This document shows, piece by piece, positions 1 to 10,430 of a stretch of DNA of 64,000 nt. The DNA is from Alligator mississippiensis (Eukaryota > Chordata > Crocodylia > Alligatoridae), in the NCBI RefSeq assembly GCF_030867095.1, contig NC_081837.1, positions 17,750,501 to 17,814,500 of the forward strand, in the 5' to 3' direction. The notes under the pieces were generated by a model. It was not told the DNA's origin and made no database searches. It saw only the letters and a program-made list of their open reading frames with translations. The position numbers and the translations under genes are program-made. The stretch's first letter is position 1. Each line of letters opens with the position of its first letter.

Positions 1-660
1 AACTTGTTCAGGTGAATGCAGGAGACAGAGACCCAGGGAAGACAGGGCCTTGTTGGGATCTGGGCTCAGACCTGGAACAGAGACAGTCTGGGTTTTAATT
101 CCCGATGAGAGGGCTTTTCTCTCCGACTGCCACCATTGCTAGTGTGGACCAAACAGCCAAATCCTTTAGTAATGTTAAGAATCTCAGCCTGTGTTTTTCT
201 GTGCTTTAGTGTGCTTGGAGCAGAATAGGGATAAATGTCCATCTTATGTTATGGGATGCTGCATGGATGAAAGGTTTAATAGTGACAAGAGACTATCAGA
301 TAGCTGGGGGGGGGAGAAGAGGGCAATAAGTGGGGAGCCAAAGGAGGAACCTGAACACAAGTAGAAATGGGATTTTAAAAAGGCAGAAATAAGAGTTAAT
401 TCCCTCTGTTATCATTTCTCTGCAGAATTCATCTCCCAGATCCAGTTGACACAGTCTGGAGCAGAAGTCAAGATGCCTGGGGGTAAAGCTGACTTATAAA
501 ACCTCTGGCTACACATTTACATACCTTGGCATGAACTGGACACAAGAAGCTCGTGGGAAAGCACTGGAATGGGTAGGCTACATCAATACCAATACTGGTG
601 GGTATTGGCTCTACTAGGGCATTCAAGGGCTGATTCACCATCATCAGGTACACCTGGCTA
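1..660 (+). pseudogene. IGHV pseudogene, clan I-like (leader end cut by window start)
   Basis: A relic of an immunoglobulin heavy-chain-type V gene. Bases 1-11 match the last codons of the leader exon of the gene at 4991 and are followed by a GTGAAT splice donor, so the leader starts left of the window. The acceptor is the TTTCTCTGCAG ending at 425, and the V exon starts at 426 with an FR1 of the type QIQLTQSGAEVKMPG. After the Pro-Gly of FR1 about 7 bases are missing compared with the gene at 4991, which shifts the frame. The first conserved Cys codon (TGT) has become TAT, and a TAG lies in CDR2/FR3 near 616. Homology stops near 660, with no second Cys and no recombination signal. It cannot make a V domain. 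The intron shares its purine-rich end with the 4991 gene, so the two are duplicates. Confidence 0.85.
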
Positions 661-859
661 GGGAATGGAGCCACCAGGAAAAGTGGCTATGCCACTTCCA
701 GAAGTGGGCAAGGAGCTCTGGAAGTTGTGTGGCTGCAAGGGGAACCCCCCCCCCTACTCCCCTGGTCAAGGGGATAGACTGCCAGGGGACCCCCCCATCA
801 CTGACTGGTGTCAGGTACCAGATACTCAAGAGGTACCAGATACCAGTGGGGTGAGCGAG

Positions 860-867
860 ATGCAAAT
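860..867 (+). promoter_or_regulatory. Octamer ATGCAAAT of V promoter
   Basis: Perfect Oct-binding octamer 135 bases upstream of the leader ATG at 1002, the usual place and orientation for a VH promoter. Confidence 0.8.
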
Positions 868-1001
868 CAGGGGCAGGCCGTCCCATATGAAGCTGTGTGC
901 CTGGCTTACCGGGATGTACCCACAGAGACAACCTGAAGCCTGTGGGGTCTGTGCAGTGACTGGCCATCACCTCCACAACTTCCCCTCCAGAACCAACAAA
1001 G

Positions 1002-1450
1002 ATGGGACCTGGGCTCCACCTCCTTGTCCTGGCAGCAGTGCTGGAAGGTATTTAGCACTCCAGGAGGCAAGGGAGATGGAGGGGAGAACTGCATTGATCC
1101 CATCCTGATACTAGTTACCCTTGATTCATAACTTGGTTTTCAGGTGTTTGGCCCCAGGTGCAGCTGGTGGAGTCTGGAGGGGCTGTGAGGAAGCCTGGAG
1201 ACTCTCTGTACCTCTCTTGCAAAGTCTCCGGATTCAACTTCAGCAGACATGGCATGCACTGGGTCCAACAGGCTCCTGGGAAGGGGCTGGAGTGGGTTGC
1301 TTATATTGGCATTTCCTCCACTCCCCTGTACTACACTGACAGTGTTAAGAAGCAATTCACCATCTCCAGAGATAACTCCAGCAGCTTCCTGCACCTGCAG
1401 ATGAACAGCCTGAGAGCAGAGGACATGGCCCGGTATTACTGTGCTAGAGA
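1002..1450 (+). CDS. IGHV: IGHV-type V gene, clan III-like, apparently functional
   Basis: Encodes a heavy-chain-type variable domain for antigen binding after V(D)J joining. Leader exon 1002-1047 (46 nt) encodes a short hydrophobic signal ([15 protein letters not shown]) and ends at a GTATTT donor. The V exon runs 1144-1450 after the TTTTCAG acceptor ending at 1143, and the split Gly codon joins in frame. FR1 starts [11 protein letters not shown]. The first Cys is in LSCKVSG, the FR2 Trp in [17 protein letters not shown], and FR3 ends [12 protein letters not shown]. There is no stop in the frame from leader to heptamer. The upstream octamer, intron of about 96 bp and downstream signal are all in place. 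The FR2 Gln in WVQQ (usually Arg) is unusual but occurs in other V genes. It belongs with IGHV3-like genes. Use in IGH rather than a VH-delta locus cannot be told from this sequence. Confidence 0.92.
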
Positions 1451-1489
1451 CACAGTGAAGCAAATGCTATTAGAGCTAATGCAAAAAAC
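1451..1489 (+). promoter_or_regulatory. V recombination signal, 23-bp spacer
   Basis: Perfect heptamer CACAGTG at 1451-1457, a 23-base spacer, and nonamer GCAAAAAAC at 1481-1489 (two changes from ACAAAAACC). Confidence 0.88.
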
Positions 1490-1787
1490 CCTGAGCACAA
1501 ACTCCACTTGTGCCCTGTCCCACAGGAGGCTGCAGGGACCAGAGCACCACAAGACTGGGTCCAATGCTGGAGGGAGCCAACCTGTTGGTGTCAAGAGTGA
1601 ACACTTTCTTTGACTGCACCAGTCACACATTCCTCCGCATGGGGTTATTGGGAGAGCTGGTCTCCACACTCAGCACTTGAGCCAGTCCCGATGGCAGGGC
1701 AGGGGCAAGGGCTGCACCCCCAGCAAAAATTCAAAGATTTTTGAATCCTGCTTTGCAAGTCCTCCTGCTTTGACCTGGGCTTGGGAA
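1490..1787. other. Spacer without recognised feature
   Basis: The 300 bases between the first usable V gene and the CR1 copy show no gene or repeat that I recognise. Confidence 0.5.
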
Positions 1788-2430
1788 CATGAGCCACCAA
1801 TGCAATGTCACAGCTGGCAAAGCAAACAAAACTCTGGCTTGCATCCATAGATGCTTCTCAAGTAAATCTCAGGATGTCATCCTCCTGCTGTACTCGGCCT
1901 TGGTGAGGCCACAGCTGGAGTACTGCATCCAGTTCTGGGCTCCACAATTCAAGAAGGATGTGGAAAACCTTGAGAGTCCAGAGCAGAGCCACACGCATGA
2001 TCAGAGGGCAGGAGTGTAGTCCTTATGAAGAGAAGCTGAGAGCCATGGGACTCTTCAGCCTGGAAAAGCGCAGGCCCAGGGGTGTCCTGGTGGCAGCAAA
2101 GAAGTATGTCAGGGGCGTGCATCAGGATCTGGGGGAATGCCAGAGCACCCCAAGGGATGACAAGGACCAACAGTCACAAATTCCTCCAAGACCATTTTAG
2201 GCTGGACATAAGGAAAATTTTCTTTACTGTCCGAGCCCCCAAGACCTGGAATAGGCTCCTTCCAGAGGTGGTGCAGGCACCTACTCTGGACTCTTCTAAG
2301 AAATGTTTGGACACATATCTTGCTGGGATCCTTTGACCCCAGCTGACTTCCTGCCCCTGGGGTGGGGTGGGGTGGGGGGATAGACTTGATGAACTTTTGA
2401 GGTGCCTTCCAGCCCTAACGTCTATGAAAT
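1788..2430 (+). mobile_element. CR1 LINE, 5'-truncated 3' end
   Basis: Translated pieces match the C-terminal end of CR1 ORF2 (SALVRPQLEYCIQFWAP, then FSLEKRRPRGVLVAA, then TWNRLLPEVVQAPTLDS). The 3' tail has the typical 'gatgaact..gaggtgccttccagccctaacgtctatg' pattern. The homology starts at ATGAGCCACC, which also occurs inverted in the larger copy at 6579-8660. Several frame changes mark it as dead. Confidence 0.88.
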
Positions 2431-2473
2431 AAGAAGCTCAGAGTCTGGGCAGCCCTCCAGGGTGCTTAGCATC

Positions 2474-2522
2474 ATGGACAGGACAGGCTTGTGGTTTCTG
2501 CTCCTCTTGGCAGTTTGTTCAA
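2474..2522 (+). pseudogene. Orphan IGHV leader exon
   Basis: ATG at 2474 opens a hydrophobic leader (MDRTGLWFLLLLAVCSS) whose end TTGTTCA resembles the leader ends at 1-11 and 5033. The donor site is weak (A|GTAACC). No V exon follows within the next 2.4 kb, and the next octamer (4875) belongs to a different leader. It is probably a leftover from deletion of a V gene. Confidence 0.6.
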
Positions 2523-3589
2523 GTAACCACAGGAAGCTCACAGACCCTGGGTGAGAACTGCAGGGAGAAAGAGGTACGGTCTCACGGTGAAGGGTTCAGG
2601 CTTGGGTAGCAGGGGGCTCTGGAGTCTGTTTAACGCACTTACTTGTCAACTTTTCCTCCGTTTCAGTGAGAAGCAGGTTTTCCTGCACTCCATGCCTCAG
2701 TTTCCCATCCAAGAAATGGGCACAAGGGAACTTCTGTCCTGCCCAGGAATGAGATGTCCATCTAAGCATTAGTGCTGTAGCCCAGGTGTCCACGGGTTTC
2801 TACCTCCCTCTCCAGTTGAGGGAGTTATTGGCAGGGCAGTGTGCTGTGGAGGGACACAACAGCTCGGTGGCTGCCCCCATTCCCTATAAAGTCAGGTCCA
2901 GTCAATCAATTACTTAACTATATACAGATTTATTATTACAAAAAAACCATTAAAGGGTAAGGACATATATGTATAATCTATGTACAAATTTACAAAACAA
3001 TAACCCCCCTCCCCACACAGTTATCATTCAAAATGGAGATGAACAGTAGAACAGACCAGACCAAAGGAAATTGATAGAGCAACTCTATAACTCTATTCAT
3101 ATATAAACTATTACTTCAAAATGGTTTATGTAAACTGTGAGGCACAGTCCACAAATATAATCAGCAGTTCTTAGACTACCTGGGTGCCCTCCAGGGCAGG
3201 GGCCCCACTCCCAAGGGACCACTACAGGAAAGGAGGTGGGGGGAAGAAAAAGGAGAGGAAGACCCCAAAGACTCCTAAGCTCCCCCACTATCACCCAGGA
3301 GTGGCCCATGTGGTGCCCCTTCACATCCCTCGGGGGGCCCTACCCTGTGGGACCCTCTCTCCAGGGCAACTTACTACTCCACAGTCCCGGAGGGTTTTCT
3401 CTCCTTCTCCAAGTCAAGCTCTGTTCCCCGCCGGGTTTTCCTGCCACCTGACTCTGCTGCCACTGTCCTGGCTTAGGGCCACATGCACCGCTGTGTGTAG
3501 TGGGCAGTTAGCCTTGTGTTAGGGGTTTGAGGCCTGGATAGCCTTGTGCAGCACCAGGGCTCAGTCTGTTCAGGACCCTCTGGGCAGTG
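2523..3589. other. Non-genic; AT-rich stretch
   Basis: Nothing coding is recognised. Bases 2910-3120 are AT-rich with runs such as ATATATGTATAAT and look like an old repeat end. The rest is unique-looking sequence. A G-rich minisatellite-like run (GTGGGGTGGGGTGGGG) lies just before this stretch, at about 2360. Confidence 0.4.
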
Positions 3590-3845
3590 TCATCTGCACT
3601 GAGCTGCTGCCCTGTGTCAGCAGCTATAGACCCAAGACACCTCAAGTGGCTTCCAAGGTCTCTCACCCTGCATGCAGCGCCGCCTGCACCGAGCTCCCAG
3701 CCTCGTTCTGGGGGTTGAGGACCTGAGCCACCCCAGGGGCTCCAGAGATCCTGCTCCATGCACTGGCCTTTGTACCGTGTCTCTGGCTGCATGCCAGAGG
3801 TTGCAGACCTGAGCCGCCCCAAGCAGCTCCCAGGGTCTGGACAGT
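3590..3845. repeat. Degenerate tandem repeat, about 80-bp unit
   Basis: Three imperfect copies follow each other with phrases such as CTGCACYGAGCT, GAGGACCTGAGCCACCCC / GCAGACCTGAGCCGCCCC, and a CAT-GCA opening. The unit is about 77-85 bp. The copies differ enough that an alignment is needed to set the boundaries. Confidence 0.5.
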
Positions 3846-4874
3846 ACAGGCACTGCCAGTACTGGCTAAGCCCAGGCCTTTCAGAGCAGACTCATCTTCC
3901 ATGTGGTAAGAAGTCAGGTCTCCTGGGGATCACAGAGGCTGTCAGACCCCTGACCTAAGAGATGAGAGGGATCAAAATACAGGTTGGGGAGAGCAGTGTG
4001 CACCTCCCTTCAGCTGGGAAAGGGGAAGAGAGGTAGAAATGGCTTGTATGAGGATAGGGAGTTGCACCAGAATCTTACAAAACTCCCCCAAGAAACCTTG
4101 ATAATCAGATCATTTTCCTAAATGAAATGAAAAGAACAGGCCCCTGACTGGCATCTGTTGGCAGTGAGGAAATAACTCTCTCATAGTTCATGGTTTAAAC
4201 ATTGAAATTACCAGTGTGCCAAGACTTTATGCTTTCAACAGAGGATGTAGCCAGATGGTGGCAGTAAAAGGCCATGGTAATACTTTGTGAAACGCTGTAA
4301 GTTAATACAGGGAAGGTTTTGTTCTCTTCAGACCAGTGAGGCTGAAATATCCCAGGTGAGGCCCTCAGCTTCCACATCTCCTCTTCACTGAGTGGGAACT
4401 GCATTCAGCTCCCATTAGAAACCTCTGAAATCCCAGGAAAGTCACGTGTCACCAGGGCAGAGGACTCACGGTCGTGGGTCGCTGCACTTCCAACTGCACT
4501 CAGAGCCTAGAAGTATGAAAACGCAGGTGACAGGTGAGGGTACCATGTTTTAAAGAAAGAAAGGGGGAAATAAAACTGGCAAAAGGGGAACAGGAAGGAG
4601 ACTATGATAGAAATCCTCCACAGGCTCCAGTTCACTAATTACCAGATATCATGTAATCACATCTGTACTTGAACCCCAGGGTCTTTTCCTGTCAGGGGCA
4701 GTGTAAGGCACCCAAATGTCAACTGGGCCCAGTTACACTTTGAGCACAAACTCTGGTCCCACTGAGGTCAGCACACGTCAGGGCTACCATCTGCACAACG
4801 CTGACCCAGTGTCCCTCTTGCCTGATTTCTGGGTGGTGGGCTGGGATAGATATAACTGAGTAAGCAGTGACCAC
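3846..4874. other. Spacer without recognised feature
   Basis: No gene, splice structure or known repeat is seen. The last 150 bases before the octamer at 4875 are the upstream region of the V gene at 4991. Confidence 0.45.
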
Positions 4875-4882
4875 ATGCAAAT
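4875..4882 (+). promoter_or_regulatory. Octamer ATGCAAAT of V promoter
   Basis: Perfect octamer 109 bases upstream of the leader ATG at 4991. A GATAAA-type TATA substitute lies about 20 bases downstream. Confidence 0.8.
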
Positions 4883-4990
4883 GAGGCAGGGAACCTGCTG
4901 ATAAACAGCAGCCAAGCCCCACGAAAACCAGCCCGTGGCAGAAGAAACTCAGCATCTGTACAGCCCACAGGGTCATTGAGGGGACCTGAC

Positions 4991-5747
4991 ATGCCAGGTC
5001 TTGGTGTGCTTCTCTTCCTGGCAGCTTGCTCAGGTGAGTGCAGGAGATGCACAGACACCCAGTGAGGACAGGGCCCGGGGGGAGGAGAGAAGGTGTCAGG
5101 ACCTGGGATCAGCCTAGGATGCAGCAATTCTGGGATATAATTACCACCTAAGGGTCTCCAGTATTTCACTGTCATCAGCGTAAGTGAGAATCAACTGTTA
5201 AATTTCAATATGCACATCTTAGGCTCAGACTCTGTGCACTTTGATTTGCCTGGAGAAGAACAGTGGGAAAGCATCTGTCACCTCACACAGGGTGTCTGTG
5301 GATAAAAGAGTTGAAAATAAAAGGAGTTTAGACACTTCTAGGCAGGAACAAAAAGGATAGATATGGACACAACTAGGAAAGGGATTGTAAAAAAGGCAGA
5401 AATTCATAAGACGTTATTCCCCATTGTCCTCTCTCAGCAGGAGTCAGCTCCCAGGTCCAGCTGACCCAGTCTGCAGCAGAAGCCAAGAAGCCTGGGGAGT
5501 CGGTGAAGCTGACATGTAGAACATCTGGCTACACATTCACCAGCTATAGCATGAGTTGGGTGCGTCAGGCCCCTGGGAAAGGGCTTGAGTACATTGGATA
5601 TATCAATCCCAGTAATGGTGGTACTAGCTATGCCGAGTCTTTCAAAGGGCAATTCACCATCACCAGGGACACCTCCATCAGCACGGCCTACCTGCAGCTG
5701 AACAGCCTGAAGAGGGATGACACTGCCACGTATTACTGTGCCAGGGA
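4991..5747 (+). CDS. IGHV: IGHV-type V gene, clan I-like, apparently functional
   Basis: Heavy-chain-type V gene. Leader exon 4991-5033 (43 nt, [14 protein letters not shown]) ends at the strong donor GTGAGTG. The intron of about 400 bp is long for a V gene. The V exon is 5441-5747 after CTCTCAGCAG. The split Gly codon joins to GVSS, then [17 protein letters not shown]. The first Cys is in KLTCRTSG, the Trp in [17 protein letters not shown], and FR3 ends [10 protein letters not shown]. The open frame is uninterrupted to the heptamer. FR2 has Tyr at the position that is usually Trp47. It is close to the pseudogene at 1-660, with which it shares the intron type, so the two are a recent duplicate pair of which this copy survived. 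Confidence 0.92.
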
Positions 5748-5786
5748 CACAGTGAGACAAAATGCATCTAGAGCAAGTCTAAAACC
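5748..5786 (+). promoter_or_regulatory. V recombination signal, 23-bp spacer
   Basis: Heptamer CACAGTG 5748-5754, spacer of 23, nonamer TCTAAAACC 5778-5786. Confidence 0.87.
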
Positions 5787-6154
5787 TCAGTGAAAGCCTT
5801 TGGGTCTTCAGGCAACACTGAGGCCCTTTGTCACCCCTGTGAGCACTCACCCAGTGGAGGCAACTTTGGGTCCTTTCCTCCTGAGGTCTCGGGTGACCCA
5901 AGAACCCCAGTTCCAGTACAACCCAAGGGGATTTTGGTTCCTAGGTACCCAGGTCCCTCCTTCATCCCAGAGCTCTGTTTGCATGGCTCAGAGAGCTGCA
6001 GTGGAAGAGGCAAATAGGCCAAAGTCTTTGAGAAGCCATGTTATGGGATGGCTGCTTAGAGCACCAAACTTCAGCCCCCACTGGGACAAAAGGAAGGCAC
6101 TAGCCCATTCACCTGTTTTCATGGGCGTTTGATCAAAACTTCAAGGGCAGGGCT
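5787..6154. other. Spacer without recognised feature
   Basis: The stretch between the recombination signal and a CR1 fragment has no supported gene. Confidence 0.45.
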
Positions 6155-6578
6155 TCTCTCCCACTATTGTGCACTGGTGAGGCCATGCCTGGATCACTGT
6201 GTGCAACTTTGGGCCCCACACGCCATCCAAGAAGGATGCCAAATTCACATTTGAAAGTGTCCAATGGGGAGAACAAAAAATGAATAGAAGTCCAGGAAAC
6301 AGGACCCACAAAGAAACATTGGAAGAATTAGGATGTTTAGTCTGGAAAGGAAATGACTGAAGGGGATTTGATAGCAGCCTTCAAACACCTGCAGGGTGCT
6401 TATATGGAGGATGGAGACAGACTGTTCCTTGTAGGCATTGGGGGGGGGGGGAGGGGCATAGCATAAGGAGCAATGGCCCTAAACTGCAAGACAGGAAAGG
6501 GAGGGTTGGAGATAAAGGTAATGCTCTCACCTGGAGTGTGGTTCAGCACTGGAACTTATCCCAGGAGAGGCTGTGGAT
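6155..6578 (+). mobile_element. CR1 LINE fragment (part 1 of an interrupted copy)
   Basis: Decayed CR1 ORF2 C-terminus of a different subfamily from the nested copy. Phrases such as ALVRPCLDHCVQLWAPH and later YGGWRQTV can be read with several frame changes. It stops at GAGGCTGTGGATTT, exactly where the inverted CR1 copy at 6579 begins, and resumes at 8661. Confidence 0.75.
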
Positions 6579-8660
6579 TTCATAGACATTAGGGCTGGAA
6601 GGGACCTTGAAAGATCATCAAGTCCAGTCCCTCCTCCCCAGGGGCAGGAAGTCAGCTGGGGTCAAAGGATCCCAGCAAGATAAGTGTCCAAACGTTTCTT
6701 AGAAGAGTCCAGAGTAGGTGCCTGCACCACCTCTAGAAGGAGCCTATTCCAGGTGTTGGGGGCTCAGACAGTATCAAAATTTTTCCTTATGTCCAACCTA
6801 AAATGGTCTTGGAGGAATTTGTGACTGTTGGTCCTTGTCATCCCTTGGGGTGCTCTGGGGAAGAGACGTTCCCCCAGATCCTGATGTACACCCCTGACAT
6901 ACTTGTATGCTGCCACCAGGACACCCCTGGGCCTGCACTTTTCCAGGCTGAAGAGTCCCATGGCTCTCAGCCTCTCTTCATAAAGCCGAGACTCCTGCCC
7001 TCTGATCATGCATGTGGCTCTGCTCTGGACTCTCAAGGTTTTCCACATCCTTCTTGAATTGTGGAGCCCAGAACTGGATGCAGTACTCCAGCTGTGGCCT
7101 CACCAAGGCCAAGTACAGTGGGAGGATGACATCCTGAGATTTACTTGAGAAGCATCTATGGATGCAAACCAGAGTTTTGTTTGCTTTGCCAGCTGTGACA
7201 TTGCATTGGTGGCTCATGTTTATCCTGTGGTCAATCATGACCCCCAAGTGAGGGTAGCACTGCCAAACCTACAAGTGTGCGGCAGGTTCCCCCCCTACCC
7301 CCATCCCCCCTCTGAGGTGGAGTACTTTGCAATTTTTGGTATTGAACATCATCAGGTTTATCTCTGACCACTTTCTAAGCCTATCCAAGTCAGCCTGGAT
7401 CACCAGCCTATCCTCAGACGTGGACCCTGTACCCCAATTTTTAGTGTCATTAGCAAACCTGGCCAGTGCACTTCTGACACCAGTGTCCACATCATTGATA
7501 AAGATGTTAAAGAGAACCAATCCAAGGATGGAGCCTTGGGGGACACCACTGGTCAAGGAGCACCATAATGATCCACTTCCATTGACTACCATTCTGGGTC
7601 TGGCCTTAGAGCCAATTCCCCAGCCATTGAACTGTGATGTAGCTGACGACACAGTTGGCAATTTTTTTCCATAAGAAGATCATGGGATACCAGATCAAAG
7701 GCTTTTTTAAAGTCCAGATATATGAGGTCAATCACTTCTCCCTTCTCCAGGTGTGTCACCTGGTCATAGAAGGAGATGAGATTGCTCAGGCAAGACCTAC
7801 ACACAACAAACCTGTGCTGGCTGTCCCTCAGCATGTTGCCATCAGGCAGCTTGTCAACAATGGTCTCTTTGATATCGGTTTCCAGAATTTTTCCAGTGAT
7901 TGAGGTCAAGATGACTGGCCTGTAGTTCCCCAGATCTACTTTCCTCTCTTTCTTAAAGATGGGCAGTACATCAGCCTTCTTCCAATCTTCAGGTACTTCA
8001 CCCGAGCATCACGAATCTTCAGATATCTTTGCCAGTGTCTGGGCTACGATGCCTGCCAGCTCCTTAAGTCCTTGGGGGTGCAATCTGTCAGGACCAGCTG
8101 ACTTGAAGGTGTCCAGCCTCTCAAGGTGTTCCTTTAAAAGGTGTACAGTGATGCTGGGTATAAATTAAACGTCACCCTGGCCCTCCTGCATCATGGTAGG
8201 CAGGGCAGCCCCTTTGGTCCGATGGAAAACCAAGGCAAAGTACCCATTAAGCAGGTTGGCTTTTTCCTTGGTGTCAGTTATCAGTTGTCCCACTTGGTTT
8301 AGCAGGGGCCCAATGTTACCCTTGCTTTGCTTCCGAATCCCACAAATCTGAAAAAGGATTTTTTATTGTCCTTGATATGTGTAGTCAGATGGAGTTCATT
8401 TGCAGCCTTGGCTTTTCTTGTTCGGTCCCTAAAGGTTCACTCCCTCTTGGACTCCTCTCCCTGACAAGTCATGGCCTAAACAACAAGCCTCCTGAGCTTA
8501 TCAACGTCAGCTTTCCTGCAGTTGAGGACTTCTGCATTGTTGACTGACTTGCCAGCTTTAAGACGGATAGTAAAAGTGCTGAGCTTGTGGCCACTGTCTC
8601 CCAGCTTTCCTTCAATTCTTAGGTCACCAACTAGATCATCCCCTTTGCCCAGAGGCTCCA
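6579..8660 (-). mobile_element. CR1 LINE, about 2.1 kb, inverted and nested in another CR1
   Basis: The largest CR1 copy in the window. Read on the - strand it runs from the end of the endonuclease region (near 8660, LVGDLRIEGKLGDSGHKL), through the start of reverse transcriptase (VPEDWKKADVLPIFKK type, near 7940-8010), to the RT core (SGVPQGSILG and FNIFINDVD, near 7500-7560). The catalytic box appears as FANDTK where CR1 normally has FADDTK. It ends with the C-terminal and 3' tail near 6579. Frameshifts and the missing 5' half mean that it is inactive. Confidence 0.93.
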
Positions 8661-8810
8661 TCGTCTGAAGTTTTTAACAGCAGGTGAGACAAACTCACCG
8701 GAGATGGTTCAGACATGGAGGATCATACTGTGACTTGGAGCTTGGAGGACATGCGGCCTCCTGAGGGCCTTCCTTCCCTTTTCTATGGCTCTGGGTCCTG
8801 TTCAAATCAG
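8661..8810 (+). mobile_element. CR1 LINE fragment (part 2 of the interrupted copy)
   Basis: GAAGTTTTTAACAGCAGG followed by GACAAACTCACC and GAGATGGTTCAG matches the CR1 segment that normally follows the part ending at 6578, so this is the far half of the copy split by the insertion at 6579-8660. The 3' tail is decayed. Confidence 0.65.
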
Positions 8811-8867
8811 CCAGCTCCACCCTGCACCTCCTGCTTTCCTAGTTAAGTGGTTTCCACCCCTCAGCCC

Positions 8868-8875
8868 ATGCAAAT
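8868..8875 (+). promoter_or_regulatory. Octamer ATGCAAAT of a dead V gene
   Basis: Perfect octamer 107 bases upstream of the leader ATG at 8975. The downstream V gene is broken. Confidence 0.7.
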
Positions 8876-8974
8876 AAGCACCACAGAGGCCCTGTTTATA
8901 GAGCAACTGCAGACAGGTTCCCCAGGACCAAGAGAGCTTTCCTTCTGTCCAGAAGTGATACCAACAGAAGGGCC

Positions 8975-9195
8975 ATGGCCTCTGTCACCTTCATCCCCTT
9001 CCTCTTGCCAGTGGGTGGGTGTATGAATCACAAGAGTCTCCCATACCTGTGCCTCTGAGCATCCCTATGACCTCCCTCTTCTTTCCCTCTGCTGGGATGC
9101 ATCTACTCCCAGGTCAGCCTGGTGGAGTCTGATGTGGAAGCCCAGAAACCTGGAGAGACCCTCAGACTGACCTGCAGTGGGTCTGGACTCTCACT
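8975..9195 (+). pseudogene. IGHV pseudogene 5' part, clan II/III-like
   Basis: The leader starts at 8975 (MASVTFIPFLLPV) and runs into a GGTGGGTG donor region. FR1 starts at 9110 (QVSLVESDVEAQKPGETLRLTCSGSG), including the first conserved Cys. Upstream of it the expected acceptor CAG is degraded (CTGCTGGGATG). V homology stops at about 9195, after the start of CDR1. What follows is unrelated to V sequence until an FR3 fragment at 9812. The octamer, leader and FR1 are in normal order and spacing, so this was once a complete gene. Confidence 0.75.
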
Positions 9196-9811
9196 TCTCA
9201 GCCTCTTGTTGGCTCAGATCAGGTGAGTCGCTGCACTAGTCTGATGCCCTAGCTGAAATGCATTTAAAATGGCAGTGAAGGGTGTGGCAGAAAGCCACCT
9301 TGGTCTCTCCCCAAAGTCTCTGCTATGTGACAATTGTGATAAGAATGGGCCCAGCAGAGAGACACATCCTTACCCTATCTCTTTAGGTAACCTGAGCTGG
9401 ATACATTCCTGAGGGAGGGGGGAAACCTGCTGTCTCTGCCTACGTGACTGGCATCACATACCTGGGTGAGGGGCTTCCTTCCTGGTGGGCTAGAGTCTGC
9501 CCAGCAACTAGTGATGCATTTCAAATTGGTTAGCTCACAGCCAACAGGTGCTGACCTTCATTGGACCAGGTGAATGAGGTCACAAGGGCTATATAAGTTA
9601 AGGACTGCCCAGGAAGAGGGGGCAGAAGCCATGAGGGATACCCAGGAACAAAGAGCTGGACCATCTGAAACTGGCCCTCTCTCTCAAAACTCGAGATCAA
9701 GGAACTGCCTGCCTCCAGAGGGATTCTCCAACAGCCTCTGGATGATAACTGTGAGTAAGCTAACTGAGATCCGACTAGATATATAGCTTGCAGTAACTCA
9801 GATGTGCTCTC
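9196..9811. other. Non-V segment between two V gene pieces
   Basis: About 616 bases lie between FR1/CDR1 (ending 9195) and an FR3 fragment (from 9812), where a normal V gene has about 145 bases. It contains a TATA-like CTATATAAG near 9588 and no open frame of known type. Its origin is unknown. It could be an inserted element with loss of the CDR1-CDR2 part, or a join of two different V pseudogenes. Confidence 0.45.
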
Positions 9812-9880
9812 CAAAGCCAGCTCAGCATCAGCAGAGAAATATCCAGCAGTCAAGTTCACCTGAGCCTGAGCAGCACTTGC
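9812..9880 (+). pseudogene. IGHV FR3 fragment, clan II-like
   Basis: CTCTCCAAAGCC, then ATCAGCAGAGA, then AGTTCACCTGAGCCTGAGC align with FR3 of the intact gene at 19988 (CTCTCCAAAGCCGC...CAAGTTCACCTACGCC). The match ends before the second Cys. It is either the 3' part of the pseudogene at 8975 or a separate relic. Confidence 0.65.
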
Positions 9881-9889
9881 ATCATGAAG

Positions 9890-10430
9890 AGTATGTTGGC
9901 ATCATCTGAACTGAACCCCTGCACTTACCTGCCGACTTCCAGCACAGGCTCGCCAGCTACCACCTTGTAGCACAGTCCTTCTACAATGCTCCTATAGTAA
10001 CCGACTCTCTAGACACCATGGCAACATTGCAGATGGTCTCTACACACATCTGCTGGAATTGCATTGATGGAGACAGCACCAGCCATTAGCCCACACACGC
10101 AAAGGCAGATGACCGCTCCAGCCAGAACAAACCCCCACAGGCCATGGAGGGGCACACAGAGAGAGCCCCCATCCTCAGGCCCAGGGGTGTCTGGGTCCAG
10201 GGGAAGTTTCACTTCTGGGCTCCAGCTCTGAGGCCCCAACCAGGGGAGAGTGAAAACTTCTCACCTTCCAGCTGGGCACCTTTTCAGACTTCCTCTTCCA
10301 CAGCTTCTGCCAGCTGCAGAGCAGGAGGCTGCCCAGAGTAGTCAACAACCTCCAGCTGCAGCCCCCAGGCTGAGCCTATTGGAGCAGCTGTGGCTGATGG
10401 CAGGCAATCGCAGCTCTGGGACATAATTCA
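9890..10430. other. Spacer; part shared with 29430-29560
   Basis: There is no gene. The phrases CCAGGGGTGTCTGG and TCTGAGGCCCCAACC (about 10180-10240) recur in the same order at about 29490-29565, next to another V relic, indicating an old duplication of V-flanking sequence. Confidence 0.45.
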
